The position numbers and the translations under genes were made by a program. DNA of 64,000 nucleotides from Anisodus tanguticus (lineage: Eukaryota; Streptophyta; Magnoliopsida; Solanales; Solanaceae), in contig CM067544.1 in assembly GCA_034509755.1 (NCBI GenBank), positions 10,023,501 through 10,087,500 of the forward strand, given 5' to 3'. Shown piece by piece: positions 1 to 12,362 of this stretch (position 1 is its first letter; every line of letters starts with the position of its first letter). The notes below the pieces were generated by a model, which saw only the letters and a program-made list of their open reading frames with translations, ran no database searches and had not been told where the DNA came from.

Positions 1-610
1 TCTGTCATGCGGAAGGACTAAAAAAATTGAATGTTAAACGTGCAACATATATATATATATATATCCGTCGAATTGTGTGTGCATGTGATAGGATCAGGAT
101 TTTCTTTTAATTAATAGAGTACAATATTAAATGTAATTAAAAGATATAGTAAGGAGTAAAACGTAATTAGCCTTTCTTATTAAGTATATTGTCTTTTGTA
201 ACTACACATTACTTGTCTTATATTGAGTGTAGAGAGATTGAACTCTGTGACGCGGTTTTCTCCCCGACTCAATGTCTTCACAGGGAATGGAATCAATGTT
301 AAGCAACATTCAACTACAACTAGTGTGTTGATGTTAGCCAACCGTGAGTCCAGTTGTCACTTCTTTTAATTTATTGTTGATTCAGTTAGTCACGTTTCTG
401 CCTGCATTAGTATTTTTTTTTCTCAAAAAATTTAATTGTCTTCTCTCACATAAGTACTCCTGTTCCACGCTTAATATTAATTTTCATTTACATTTTATTG
501 CATCTAAATTAAATACTCATAAATATGCTAATGAATGGGATTGTCACAGGTCGTCTCAACAATCCTAAATTTTAGAGTGAGATCCTAATTTTTTTGAAAA
601 GATCGTCATA
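1..610. other. AT-rich intergenic DNA, no gene seen
   Basis: No reading frame here resembles a protein I recognise. It holds a short AT microsatellite near 47-64. Composition is typical of plant spacer DNA. Confidence 0.6.
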
Positions 611-612
611 TA

Positions 613-825
613 CTCCCCCATTTCAATTTATGGGAACGTATTTCCTTATTAGTATGTGACAAAAAAATGACTAATTTCTATATTTAGAAATCATTTAGCT
701 TTATGTAATAATTTATAGTCACACAAAATATATGTAATCATTTAACACCACAAGTTTAAAAGTCTTCTATTCTTTCTTAAACTATGTGTCCAGTCAAATA
801 GGTTCATTGAAATTAAACTGAGGGA
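613..825. mobile_element. Stowaway-type MITE
   Basis: The left end reads CTCCCCCATTTCAATTTATG and the right end, reversed, reads TCCCTCAGTTTAATTTCAAT, so the ends are imperfect inverted repeats close to the Stowaway consensus CTCCCTCCGTTCC. A TA dinucleotide flanks each side (611-612 and 826-827), the target duplication expected for Tc1/mariner-derived MITEs. Non-coding, 213 bp. Confidence 0.7.
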
Positions 826-891
826 TATTTTTATTTAAAGTCTATTTTTCTAGCTTCGTTACATGTGAAGTCATTAATTACTATTATCAAT

Positions 892-1099
892 TTATTCTAA
901 TAGTTTCTTTTCAATTGATAATATAGCTTCCATTCAATCTCTCTTGAGACACTGTTGATCTTAAATAAGATTTTATCATTTTTAAGTTTGAAAAACTCCG
1001 TTCGGCCGAGACAATTAGGGCTTCAAGCGATTGTTTTATTGGCCTTATAGTCGAGTTACCCCTGAGGATTAAGGACATTGCAACAGTACGTTTAAGATA
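892..1099 (-). pseudogene. hAT transposase C-terminal remnant
   Basis: The minus-strand translation contains SAERSFSNLKMIKSYLRS followed by TVSQERLNG, the signature of the hAT dimerisation region in plant TTF-type/zinc-finger MYM-like transposases. A frameshift follows; in another frame ILSIEKKLLE continues to a stop at 892-894. Only the last 60 or so residues are recognisable. The Copia element at 1100 is inserted just upstream of this remnant, so the hAT copy is older. Non-functional. Confidence 0.65.
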
Positions 1100-1467
1100 T
1101 GTTGAAGTGAAGATATAAAACATGTGTAAATGTGTTAGTAGCATTAACTGGTTGTTTATGAGTTTATTTAAAGTTGTACACTTCTAGAAGTAAATAGAAT
1201 TAGTTGACTAGTGTGAATTAGACTAGTATATATGTATAGCTTTGGATAATTGTTGAGTAACTAGTGTGAATTAGACTAGTATATATGTATAGCTTTGGAT
1301 AATTGTTGAGTAAGTTGGATTAATGAAAAGTAGATATTTTCACAAGCTCCTCCCAATATTTATCTCTCTATAACTAACTTTCCCTCTCTTTCTCTCTCTT
1401 CTCTTCTCCGATCAGTAACCTCCATTAATGGAGGATTAAGCTTGCATGCACTCTTCTACTTTTATTA
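1100..1467 (+). repeat. 5' LTR of Copia element 1
   Basis: It starts TGTTGAAGTG and ends just before the primer-binding site. It is 368 bp against 328 bp for the 3' LTR, because it holds a perfect 53-bp tandem duplication (1208-1260 and 1261-1313) and lacks about 13 bp that the 3' LTR has. The expected terminal CA is TA here. Confidence 0.92.
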
Positions 1468-1479
1468 TGGTATCAAAGC
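1468..1479 (+). other. primer-binding site of Copia element 1
   Basis: TGGTATCAAAGC directly follows the 5' LTR and matches the initiator-Met tRNA 3' end complement used by most plant Copia elements, with one mismatch. Confidence 0.8.
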
Positions 1480-1608
1480 AGTGTTAAATGCGATCCGACT
1501 ATTCAATATTCTTCGATCTTTGTTCATTTCTCGATTGTTCGATATTACTCGATCTCTGTACATTTCTTATTTGATTAAAATGTGTGATTTCAATTTCTCT
1601 TATTCAAA

Positions 1609-1989
1609 ATGGAAACCCTAGGTAATATGAACTTAAATACTACTAATTCCGCAAATTCAACCAATTAATTGCTTGATTTGAATGATCCATTGTATGTGCA
1701 TTCATCGGACACTCCGGGATTAGCACTAGTTCCACAATTGCTGATAGGGATTGAGAATTATTCAGAATGGAGTAGAGCAATGCGATTATCCTTGTTAGTG
1801 AAGAACAAAATTGAATTCATTGATGGCTCATGTAGCAGAGAAAGCTTCATAGGTGACAATTATCGATTGCATCAATGGAAAAGGTGCAATGCGATTGTGC
1901 AGTCATGAATCATGAGCTCAGTTGCAAAGGAACTATGCAAAAGGAATCGTGTATTCATCAGATGCTAGACATGTTTGTGAAGCGTTCAA
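1609..1989 (+). pseudogene. Copia element 1 gag, first part
   Basis: From the ATG at 1609 there is a short frame ending in a stop after about 19 codons. The same frame resumes with LDLNDPLYVHSSDTPG and ENYSEWSRAMRLSLLVKNK, typical of the N-terminal Copia gag domain (UBN2/retrotran_gag). The frame runs into the inserted element at 1990 and resumes at 4285. Confidence 0.85.
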
Positions 1990-3124
1990 TGTAACGCCCT
2001 GAACTATGGCATGGGCGAAACACGACACTCAGTGCTTGACTGCATATGATCGAGCGAACCACATGACTTGCTGAATCAACAATGGTATCAAAAGCATGCA
2101 ATAGTAATGATTTAAAACATGCAAACACATGATACTAAAAATATAGTCTGAAAATATAATTTGTGGAATAATCTGAAAATAAGTCTGAATACCAATACTA
2201 ACATGACATACTAAGCTAGTCTATGAAACCTCTGAACATGAATCGCTTGCAAAACTTTTTTACCAGGACAAGGCTCGGCATACTTTTACTATAATTTATA
2301 ACATGTAAATAACTATATTGACACCCCAAATGAAATGGGGCTCACCAATAGTTGATACTGAGACAAATCCTAACGAGCAGATCTATCGTCCTGAAACTCA
2401 GTAACCTGCACTATGAAATGTAAGCCCCGAACAAAGGGACGTTAGTACATTTGAATTGTACTATATGTAAAGCAACTGAATGAATAAGTAGGCACATGAA
2501 ATAATGAGGACATGAAACTGAAACTGAACAATGAACATGAGATGATCTGGCATGAATGTAAAAACGTGTATAAAATATGTAAAACTGTATATATGTATAT
2601 ATGTGGGGAGAGCATTAGTAAAACTGACATGAACCACCACACATGAACGTGAAATCTAATCTTTGCCCGATCAGCTAAGATATCTCATACATTGCCGGAG
2701 TATGAGACATGAACATGAACATGAACATGATAGATCCAATAATCCCATAAAGGGTAACCAGAAGGTATCGTCCTCTGGGGGAGCGACCCTTATCCTACGT
2801 TGGCATACGTAGTTTCAGACTATCTGAGCCTTCTCGAATCTGTACAACTCCCAAAACATGTACTTGAAAATAGTTGGCTTGAAAGCCCATAAATTTCATT
2901 AAATAGCTTGTAAACATAACTTGTAAATTCATAATTTAGCATGTGAATAAATACATAATATAACTTGTATAAATCATGATAAACATATATGACTTCATGG
3001 AACTGAGTGATAAGGATCATAACTTGTATTTAAGAACTCATAGAAATCAAATCATGCGTTCATGGATTACGGATGGGTTTATGACAATCGAAATCACATA
3101 TCATGAATATATTAAACGACAACA

Positions 3125-3160
<36 letters not shown>

Positions 3161-4284
3161 GAACACGAATATAAGGTTATTATGAACTTGAGCAAAAATC
3201 TTAGGTTTGAAGAATTCTTGTTTTACGGATTACGTGGGATGAACAATGATGTCTCCACGTGGATAGAAGCTCTACATACCTTAGTCACTCCAAAACTTTA
3301 AGAAAATGTCTGAACTTTTGAAGCATAAACCCAAAGCTTTTAACTCGATACCTTGAGAAGAGTTTTCACTAATTTTCGTAGCTACTGTTCATAGCTCAAA
3401 CCATACTTCTATGGATCTCTAAATCCGATCTTCACCATTCACATTTAATACATGTATGTTTTTACCATTCAGTTAAAATTTGGGCTCGATCCAACGGTTA
3501 ATTTATTAGAAAATGCCAAAGAAAGCTGTCTAGTCGAAGGAAATATCTACAACAAAATTACTAAGATTTTGCGTTTTATGGAGTGCATCTAAATCAATCC
3601 TATTTCATCATTATACCAATCATTAAATTTCTAAAACATAATAATAACTCCATATAATTCATTAATGATTGAGGGGCTTACCTTTTTGAAGAAATTCTAA
3701 AGCTTCATTCTAAATTCGATATTGAATGGATTTTTCAAAATCTAACGATTCCAAAGTATGATTCGGTGTTAATCTAGTGTTAACTTAACATAATTGACAT
3801 ATGGATCTGAATAAGAACTCGTATTAGGTGTTTGGTAGCAGCTCTGGTAAAAAATCCTCACATAAAACATTTTAGGATTGTATTTATAGGTTATCATAAA
3901 AGGCTTGGCCTTTAAAATCTAATCCTACAAGAATCGAGATTTTCATTTTACACGTCCTCTGTAAATCGGCCATAACTTTTCATACAAAACTTCTTTAGAT
4001 GTGGGCCTTATTTGGATGTAAAGGTATTTCAAAGGGATACAACTTTTATGCAGTAAGGTTTCCAAAATTCCTTATAGATTTATCCATATACGCGGTTTAA
4101 TTGAGGCATGCTGCAAACTCACTTTAAAACATGCTCCGTAGAGTAGCTTTTGACTCTAATTTTTTCGTAAGACTCTTCTTATGCCTTGATTAGTTTTCAA
4201 AACACTTCCTACACTCATTATCTTGGTTTCATCATTTTCCCATCGTACGGTTCAAACTATATCCTGAAGTTATGAGGTGTTACA
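1990..4284. mobile_element. solo LTR-like element, TGTAAC...GTTACA, 2.3 kb
   Basis: It begins TGTAACGCCCTGAAC and ends GAGGTGTTACA. A perfect 5-bp target duplication TTCAA flanks it (1985-1989 and 4285-4289), inside the gag frame of the Copia element. There is no reading frame of note, no primer-binding site and no internal second LTR, so a solo LTR of a long-LTR retrotransposon is the simplest reading. It contains a TA microsatellite at about 3127-3158. Orientation cannot be fixed without a full-length relative. Confidence 0.85.
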
Positions 4285-4860
4285 TTCAAGGCGAGATTTA
4301 ATAAGGTAAATGGAACTCGAATCTATCACTTGAATAGAGAAATTAGCTCGTTAACACAAGGAGTTTTGACTGTATCCATATATTTCACTAGATTGAATGA
4401 CTTGTGAGCTGAATTTGAGTATATTATCCCATATCCTGGCTGTGAATGCCCTAAATCCAGAGAATTTGTCAATTTCCTACACCAATAAAAACGGATGAAA
4501 TTCCTAATGGGGGCTAAATGAGACATATAGTCCACAAATGAGTCATAAACTAATTATGGATCCTTTTCGCTCACTAGATCAAGCATATGCCATGATAATT
4601 CATGAAGAAATACAAAATATGAATGCGAGTTTTGGTACAAAATCAGGGGTTTTAGGTAATGCACCATTGTCAGTGTCAAACAATGCATTCATGTCTGGTA
4701 ATAACTCAAATGGGAGACCTAATACACCAGCAAGTGATTTAAATGTTAGACCTTGGTGGAATGGGGATCTATACTGTGGTTACTGCCACAAGTAAGGGCA
4801 TACAAGAGGTGTGTTACAAGCTGAAAGGATATCTATCTGCTTTTAAGTTCAATAATAATA
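4285..4860 (+). pseudogene. Copia element 1 gag, second part with zinc knuckle
   Basis: Translation continues the gag domain (ARFNKVNGTRIYHLNREI, then YFTRLNDL followed by a TGA where tryptophan is expected). The frame 4538-4795 gives RSLDQAYAMIIHEE and ends in CGYCHK-stop-GHTRGVCYKLKGY, a CCHC zinc knuckle interrupted by a TAA. The coding capacity is lost. Confidence 0.85.
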
Positions 4861-5059
4861 GAAAGTGAGGTAATCCCATACCAAGAGCACACAATGCTAA
4901 TGTCTAAAAGGAAGGGAAATGTAGTGGACATGGAAACTCAGAGATGCAAAACACACAAGATAATGTATATGGCTTAGGTACTATACAGGCACATGAGCAA
5001 TACCAATAAATCCTCAAAATGCTAAATAGTGAGAGAGCAATAGTTTAGACAACCAATAT

Positions 5060-5506
5060 GGCAGGTAAGTCTTCTAATGACCATAGTGTTTGGATTATTG
5101 ATTCTGGTGCTACTAATCACATGATTTCTACTTTGAATCTGTTAATTGTCTTGTGTTTGTGCCTGATTCCAATCCTAAATCTGTACACCTACTAAATAAA
5201 AACATTACTAAAGTCACTCATATTCGCAATTGCACTCTTAACAACACTCAAATCATTACTAATGTGCTATATGTTCCTCACTTCCAGTACAATCTCTTAT
5301 CAGTTGCAAGATACACTAGAGAATTAAAGTGTTCAGTTAGTTTTTTTCCTGATTTATGTATCTTTCAGGACATCTTCGGCGGCAAGGTGAGGAGGATTGT
5401 TAACCTTAAAGATGCCCTTTACATCCTCAGCCCTGCATCACATGCTACTTCACACATTTCCAAATGTTTGTCTACCTCCACTCACATCCCACCAAACACA
5501 CTATGA
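5060..5506 (+). pseudogene. Copia element 1 protease and pre-integrase region
   Basis: VWIIDSGATNHMIS (active-site DSG at about 5100) is the retrotransposon aspartic protease motif. A frameshift follows, then 5153-5506 gives IITNVLYVPHFQYNLLSV, the conserved stretch between protease and integrase. Both belong to the Copia polyprotein and are out of frame with each other. Confidence 0.85.
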
Positions 5507-6360
5507 CATCAAAGGCTTAGCCATGCTCCATTTCCAGTGCTGCAACATATTCCACTAATAAAGCAATACTTTAGCCATTCTATTTCTTGTGATTGTCATG
5601 TATGTCTATTATCTAAACAGTCTATATGTTCTTTTCCTTCTAACACTACCAAATCTAGCCATTCATTTCAGTTGATGCATATGGATGTATGGGGTCCATA
5701 CAAAGGATGTACTTATAATGGCTTCAAGTATTTTCTTACTCTTGTGAATGATTATTCTAGAATGACATGAATTTTCCTATTAAGATTGAAAAATGATGTG
5801 TTTGTTATAGTCAAAGACTTCATTCAATTTTTTGAAACTCAATTCTCAGCCTCAATCAAAATCTTCAGATCGATAATGGATCTAAATTCTTTAACTCACT
5901 TTGCACTACTTTCTTTACTTCTAAAGGCATCACACATCAAAGTAGTTGTATTCACACACCACAACAGAATGTTGTTGCAGAAAGAAAATATGGACACTTA
6001 CTTAATGTTGCAAGAGCTTTGAAATTTCAAGCATTTATGAAATTTTAGGGTGATTGTATCCTTACTGCAACCTACATTATCAATAAGGTTACCTAGTTTT
6101 GTTCTTCTTGGTAAATCTCCCTATCAAATGTTTCATGGTACTGCACCCTCACATGATCACATGAAGGTTTTTGGATGCCTCTACTTTGCCACTAAAACTG
6201 CCTATTCAGACAAATTCATACTAAAGTTTATTCCTTATGTATTCATGGGTTATTCTAATGTTCAAAAAAGATATAAACTATATGACATAGAGGATGATAA
6301 GTTCTTTGTTAATAGAGATGTTTCTTTCAGAGAACACAATTTCCCTTTTAGGTTTTACAA
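5507..6360 (+). pseudogene. Copia element 1 integrase
   Basis: The fragments HQRLSHAPFPVL and CHVCLLSKQ carry the His and Cys residues of the HHCC finger. LMHMDVWGPYKG and FLTLVNDYSR hold the first catalytic Asp region. VFGCLYFATKTAYSDKF and FVNRDVSFREHNFPF are the usual C-terminal integrase blocks. At least four stops or frame changes separate them (near 5510, 5770, 6022, 6050). Confidence 0.88.
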
Positions 6361-6696
6361 GACTCAATTCATCCTATCACATATTTCTTTCATCCCCTTC
6401 ATGATATATCTATTCCTCCACCTACTTCTTCTTCCTCACCTCCTGATATTCAAACTCCACAAGTTACATTTTCTCCTCTTGTCCCTAATTCACCTTTTGA
6501 TATTTTTCCCACTCATTCTCATATTTCCTCTCTTGAACATGACATTCTCTCTGCTTCTCCTTTATCTACTTCTTTCCATGAGCTTGCAACTGAACTCACT
6601 ACTTCTATTCCTTTTGATGTACCTAGTGGTCCTTCATCAGTTACTTTTTCTCCTTTCTCTTCTCTTTCTACACCACAATATAACACTCTAGTTGTC

Positions 6697-7561
6697 ATGC
6701 CTTATCTTCCCTCTCCATTTGTTCCCTATAGAAAATCTAATAGAACAGTTAAACCTTCTATATGGTTAACTGATTATGTTCATCCTCATCTACCTTCCAC
6801 CTCACATTCCATCAATTACTTAGTAGCATATTCTCATATTTCCCCTAAATATCAAGATTTCCTCACTAATTTTTCTTCAGATACTGAACCTACCCCATTT
6901 AATCAAGCCAGAAAGACTCTAAATAGGTCAAAGCTATGAAACTTGTAATAGCTCATTAGTCTTTTCCCCCTATCTAGTATAAGTAGTAGTTAGTTCATTT
7001 TGAATACTTAGTTTATGTTGATTATTGAAATTGTAAAACTTTTGAGAGTTGAGTGCTTGTTTAAGACTTTGAGTGTGAGATTGTTGAGAGGTTGGTTTCT
7101 TGAGAAACTTGTTTCCCTTGAGGTCTTCCTAAGATAAGTTTGGTGCTTCTCTTGTATTCAATTTGGAGGTCTTAGTTATTGATAGAACTTTGGTTGTCAA
7201 ATTGGGTCTTTAGTTGTGTCAATTTATCTATCTTTACTTTCTTGTTATTGTTCTTGTCTTTTCGTTCTTAGAATTATATCAAAATCCTTGTATGGCCTTA
7301 AACAAGCCTCTAGACACTGGAATTTGAAACTGTCTCAAGCCTTACTTAATTCTGGTTTTGTAAAAAATAAGCATGATTACTCACTATTCACTAGATCATC
7401 TCATGGAAAATTTGTACTCACACTTGTTTATGTAGATGACTTGTTAGTGACAGAAAATGATCAAGGAGAGATTCAGAAAGCCAAAGAAATACTGCATCAG
7501 AATTTCAAAATGAAAGAGTTGGGAGAACTAAGATACTTTCTAGGGATAGAGTTTGCTAGAT
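6697..7561 (+). pseudogene. Copia element 1 reverse transcriptase with replaced segment
   Basis: The run-in RKSNRTVKPSIWLTDYVHP and a decayed KDSKWVKAM block end near 6945. Homology resumes near 7273 with KSLYGLKQASRHWNLKLSQA, then LVYVDDLLV (catalytic YVDD) and YFLGIEFAR. The roughly 130 residues expected between the two blocks are missing, and about 327 bp of unrelated sequence lies there. The frame breaks again at 7562, where another element is inserted. Confidence 0.85.
6946..7272. other. unrelated filler segment inside Copia RT
   Basis: This stretch does not translate into Copia RT in any frame and stands in place of the first third of that domain. It is T/G-rich with phrases such as GTTGAGAGGTTGGTTTCTTG and looks like non-coding leader or UTR sequence. 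No clear target duplication surrounds it. Origin unknown. Confidence 0.6.
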
Positions 7562-8384
7562 TGTCACGCCCCAAAACCCACCCTGGACGTAACAAGCATC
7601 CGATGATATGAACAACGCCTGAAGCACCTTATAAAATCAATAAACGTGCAATTTTTTTAATAATCTTTCAATATTTATTTAATACAAGCCATTTACGGCT
7701 AACTGAAATCATCATCTCACTTATAAAATAAATCAGTGAAAGTCTAATATGAATAATCAATTATAAAACGTGGCAACGCCTCAATAAGTCATACAAGACT
7801 TTCAACATCTATCCATAATCTGACAACTATCTATGGAGCTTCTAAGATAAATAAATGAATTGACTAACTTCAAGACGCAACCTGAAAACTAAAATAAATA
7901 AATGAAGTTAGAGAAGTGTCCCACAAACAAGCATATGGGTTCACCAATGAGTCTGGAAAACATCAAGTTCTCCTACTCCATATGCATATCACGAACCTGC
8001 TCTTTTCTTTACCTAACATACCATCAAAAATAATAATGGTATGCATGAGTACTATGTACTCGGTGAGTGTCTCCGGGATAATAGTTAATAGCAAAATAAT
8101 ATAATATTAAGCAGTTAAATAATATGAGTAAAGCACTTCGAAATCCAGAGATAAAACAGTTCACCAAACTTAGAGAAACCATTAGTAGAATCCATTAAGA
8201 GATAATTAAATCACTTTCAATCCATTATACCATTTATCAAGATTAAGTCTTCCATTCATGAACTTAAGATCAACATCAAGTCACTCGTGAACAACCATAA
8301 TTATGCCAATAAAAGACAAGTCAATGAAATGAAGGAACGACCATTAAGGTTTCCTAAAACCGCATAGAAGCACCACAGTTGTCA

Positions 8385-8622
8385 CCATCGATAGCTATCT
8401 TTCCTCTCGAATAGCTAGGCAAAATCACATTGGCGTTATTGATCCTCGATGACCATTCTTCCTCCAAAATAGCTAGGCAAACCCCACCGGAGCTATAGTC
8501 CATCGATGGTATCCTTCCTCCGAATAGATAGGCAAACCACACCGAGGCTATTGTCCCTCGATGGCTATCATTCCTCCCGAATAACTAGGCAAACTACACT
8601 AGATCCCGAGTAGTTAGGCCAA
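8385..8622. repeat. minisatellite, about 55-59 bp unit, 4 copies
   Basis: Each unit contains a phrase like CGATGGCTATCATTCCTCC followed by GAATAGCTAGGCAAAC. Copies differ at many positions. The array lies inside the element 7562-12729. Confidence 0.75.
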
Positions 8623-8722
8623 ACACAGACAATAGAATCATGGCAAAATAGTCAAATAACAATCATAGCCTAGAGGCCGAATCACTTATTATGAATTATG
8701 TTCATCATCCCTTTATTAGGGT

Positions 8723-11700
8723 TGTTGACACCCAATTTTGTCCCATCTTTTATGATTTTATTCGTAATTTTTGATATTTTGACACTTTTAAAATAATTTT
8801 AAAATATAGGCATATATGTGTGTATCTTCGTATTATTATTATTATTCGCATATTTTATATCATTTGCATTTTTATAATAATCATAAGTTATCCAAAAAAT
8901 TCTATGATATTTATTCTCGCAAAATTGCATCGCATTTACATTTTTTATTTAAGCATTAAACATTTCGCAAATATTATATTTTTTTCACATCGTTACGCTA
9001 TTTTAAATAATTCACATCTTTTACAAAAAAATATATATATATATATACAAATATGTTTTAATATTAAACCCCTTTTATATTTTTCAATTCCCAACCCAAT
9101 ACAATTTCTACCCAACCTAAATTAAAACCCATTTTTCGTCCAAGCCCAATCCCCAAAATAAACTCCACAACCATTTAAAAACCAATTCCCTCAATTCCCA
9201 CAACCCACAACCAAAGCCCACCCGCCAGGCCCGTCGGCCCCAAACCCGAACCGGTCCAGCCCAAACCCAAACCGGCCCAACCAAAAAAAAACCCGACCCA
9301 TGCCCCCTTTCCCCTTTTTAAACCAAAATAAAACAAAAAAAAACCCCAAAAAATCTCAAACCCCCCCCCAAATCAAAAAACCCTTCAGCCGCCGCTGCCC
9401 CCATACCCCCCATCCGACCGGTCACCTCGCCCCCTGCCACCACCAACCCTCTGCCTTCACTGACCCCCCTCTGTTGCGCTGACACCATAAAATCCGCGAC
9501 CCATGCCCCTCAAATCCGCGATTTTCTTTACCTTTAATTCAAATTTCAAACTCGTTCTTGGGGGGGGGGGGGGAATCCACCTATAAATACCCCATGTTGT
9601 TCTTCATTTTTTGGGGGGGGGGGAGATTTTTCGGGGATAAAAACATATTTTCGAAGGATTTTTCGGAAGACTATTCCATATATACATAAAATATTTGTTG
9701 TGTTCTAGATTTTAAATCATTTGCTGTCTTTGTTGTTCAAGATACAAGTCCGAAATAGGTCCAAGATTCGAAAGAAAGGAGGTGAGTTTCGTTCTTAAAC
9801 TTGAGTCCGAAAATCTGTTTGCATTTTGTTGTTCTTCACTAATTTCGGGTCGGGTCGACCCGGTTTGGGTATTGTTTTCAGAATTCTTGCATGCTCATAT
9901 TCCTGTATGTTGGTTATCTGAATTTGGTGAATATTTGATTTCGGGTTGAATTTCTGATTCGGGTCGGGTCGACCCGGTTTGGGTATGTTTTCAGAATTCT
10001 TGCATTTCATATTCTTGTTATTGGTTATCGAATTTGGTGTTGAAATCGATTCGATTTTGGATCACCGATCCGGTCGGGTCAACACCGATCCGGTCGGTCG
10101 ACCGGTTCGGGTAACATTTTCGAATGCTTGCATTTCATATTCTTGTTATTGGTTATCGAATTTGGTGTTGAAATCGATTTGATTTTGGATCACCGATTCG
10201 GGTCGGGTCACTGATCCGGGTCGGGTCGACCCGGTTCGGGTAACATTTTCAGAATTCTTGCATTTCATATTCCTGTATGTTGGTTATCTAAATTTGGTGA
10301 ATATTTGATTTCGGGTTGAATTTCGATTCGGTTCGGGTCAACGGACCGGCCGGGTCGGTCGACCGGTTTGGGTATTGTTTTCAGAATTCTTGCATTTCAT
10401 ATTCTTTTTATTGGTTATCGAATTTGGTGTTGAAATCTGATTCGATTTTGAATCACTAATTCGGGTCGGGTCGACCCGATTTGGATATTTCCGAATTTCA
10501 GAACTCGGGTCGGATGCTTTAATTGCTCAATGCTCGTTTCTTTTACTGTTTTATTGTTTTATCAATATTGCATTAAGGCCGATGAAATTGAAATCGAGGC
10601 CGCACTTTTCATTTTCTGTTTTAGCATTAATTCTCTATTTTTCGGTCTAATCTGTTTTAATCATCCGTGCAACGGATATCTTACTTGTTTTATTAGTTTA
10701 TCGTTTTAAATATCCTTGCAACGGATATCACTTTTTTTCTTTTTTGAATAAATACCGCGTCTTTTCGGACATTGCTTTCCCGTTTCGATCCAATTTGTTT
10801 CGACATTCAAATATCTCGTTTTACTTGTTTTACTATTTTAAACTAAGCATCGTGTCTTTTCGGAAATTGCCTCTTGTTCTTTTTTTCTTCTTGCTTACTT
10901 CGCCTCTCTCTCGCTTACACCGCTTTGCGTTTTTCGGTTCTTTTTTAAGCATCCGTGCAACGGATATTTCTTGTTTTACTATTTTTAAACTAAACATCAT
11001 GTCTTTTCGGAAATTGTCTCTCTTATTGCTTATCGCCTCTCTCACTACTGTTCTTTTTTCGTTCCGATTTAATTTTACCGATTTGAACACGATACTACAC
11101 CGGCCGATGAAAAATATCCGTCGATTTTGAGGCCTCCACGATTGCAAAGACGGAAATATAACTTCGGGCAATGATGAAGACTTAAACCTTTTTATCCGAG
11201 ATCAACATGTTTAGTAGGCGAGGTGACTAAAATAACCAACAAGTTATATATTCGCACCACGACATGATTATAGTGATCCTTTCTATTTCACCCGAGAGAC
11301 CAACACGTTTAGTAGGCGAGGCAATCAAAATAAACTACATTAGTCATATGTTTGCACCACGACGTGATTGGAATGTTCTTTTCAAAATTTAAGTACGAGC
11401 CTCCGTGATCAAAACATTCACTTGTTTTGAATACGGATATGGAGTTATTTGTATTTAACTTGTTTCTAACCGTTTGTTCGTGATAGCTTGCGGGGATTAA
11501 AGCAAATAAAGACAAATATTCCTCGGAGTTTATTTATTTTTATTTCTTTCTTTAATTCACTTTTATTCCGCTTTGTATTGTAATATTATTTATCGCACTT
11601 ATGTAATTATTGAAATGCTTAGAATAGGCAAACTTAGGATTAATTCATAGGTTAGTTTAAGATTTGAAACCCGTCGCTAGCTTATTTATTTGTAGGCTCG

Positions 11701-12362
11701 GTTGAATTCAAACTTAGAAATCCTTCGCTAGTTTATTTATTTTAGGCTCGTCACGCGTATTCAAGATTTTCAAAATAAATTTTGTCATCTTTTATTTGCT
11801 TTATTAAATCATACCGAATAAGTTTATCTTTTGTCAATTTACAATTCATTGATTCCCAAATTTTACTTCTTTGGCATTATAAATAATTTGTTTTACTATC
11901 AATTGTCAAATACATATTTTTTCAACTCTACATGTATTTCTCTTTAAATACCATACAAATGCATATTTAAAAAATCTCTACATGTATCTTTCTTTTTAAA
12001 ATGCATCATTTACTAATTATTTGCAAACATCTTTAAATCTGTTATACTTGTAAAAACATATATTTTTCTAGTAATAATTAACTTTGAGTTTGACCGGATA
12101 ACCGCAAGTTAGCGGATCTTAAAGGATGCCTAACCCCTTCCCTTTAGGATAATAAAGAACCCTTACCTAGAATCTCGCTAGTTTCGCAGACCTTAAAATT
12201 GGAGTTACATTGCAGCATTTAGTTTAATATTTAGGTGTCCTAATTCACCGTAAAAAATAATTAGGTGGCGACTCCTCAATTCTTTACCCAGGAATCACCG
12301 GAATAAGTCCGTGCTCCGCTTCCGACCTTCTCGCCCGAGCAAGGTCAAAATAGGGCGCGACA
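8723..12362. mobile_element. very long solo LTR-like element, 3.64 kb
   Basis: It starts TGTTGACACCCAATTTTGTC and ends AATAGGGCGCGACA, with a perfect 5-bp target duplication AGGGT (8718-8722 and 12363-12367). The TG...CA ends and 5-bp duplication mark an LTR. No internal LTR pair, primer-binding site or polyprotein is visible. The start is one I recognise from long LTRs of solanaceous Gypsy elements. It contains poly-G runs (near 9558 and 9612), a GGGTCGACCC minisatellite and repeated CGTGCAACGGATAT phrases (near 10667, 10708, 10956). It is the innermost, hence youngest, level of the nest. Confidence 0.85.
9846..10495. repeat. minisatellite with GGGTCGACCC core, 112-130 bp unit
   Basis: Five full units and one partial unit each carry a TCGGGTCGGGTCGACCCGG-like palindrome, then TTTTCAGAATTCTTGCAT, then TTGGTTATCGAATTTGGTG. 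Units alternate between two sequence subtypes. It lies inside the 3.64-kb LTR-like element. Confidence 0.8.

Noticed and set aside
344..568. 74-codon open frame near the left edge
   Set aside because: Phe/Leu/Ser-rich translation of AT-rich DNA, no domain, no splice context; expected by chance.
6050..6691. 213-codon frame with a long Leu/Phe-rich tail resembling membrane segments
   Set aside because: The first half is Copia integrase. The tail is the CT-rich integrase-RT linker read in a shifted frame, not a membrane protein.
8385..8622. Regular repeat array considered as a CRISPR-like array
   Set aside because: A eukaryotic minisatellite without a constant repeat plus unique spacers; the whole unit diverges evenly.
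10744..11171. Open frames on both strands, 112-128 codons
   Set aside because: They lie within the 3.64-kb LTR-like element, overlap each other antisense and resemble no protein.
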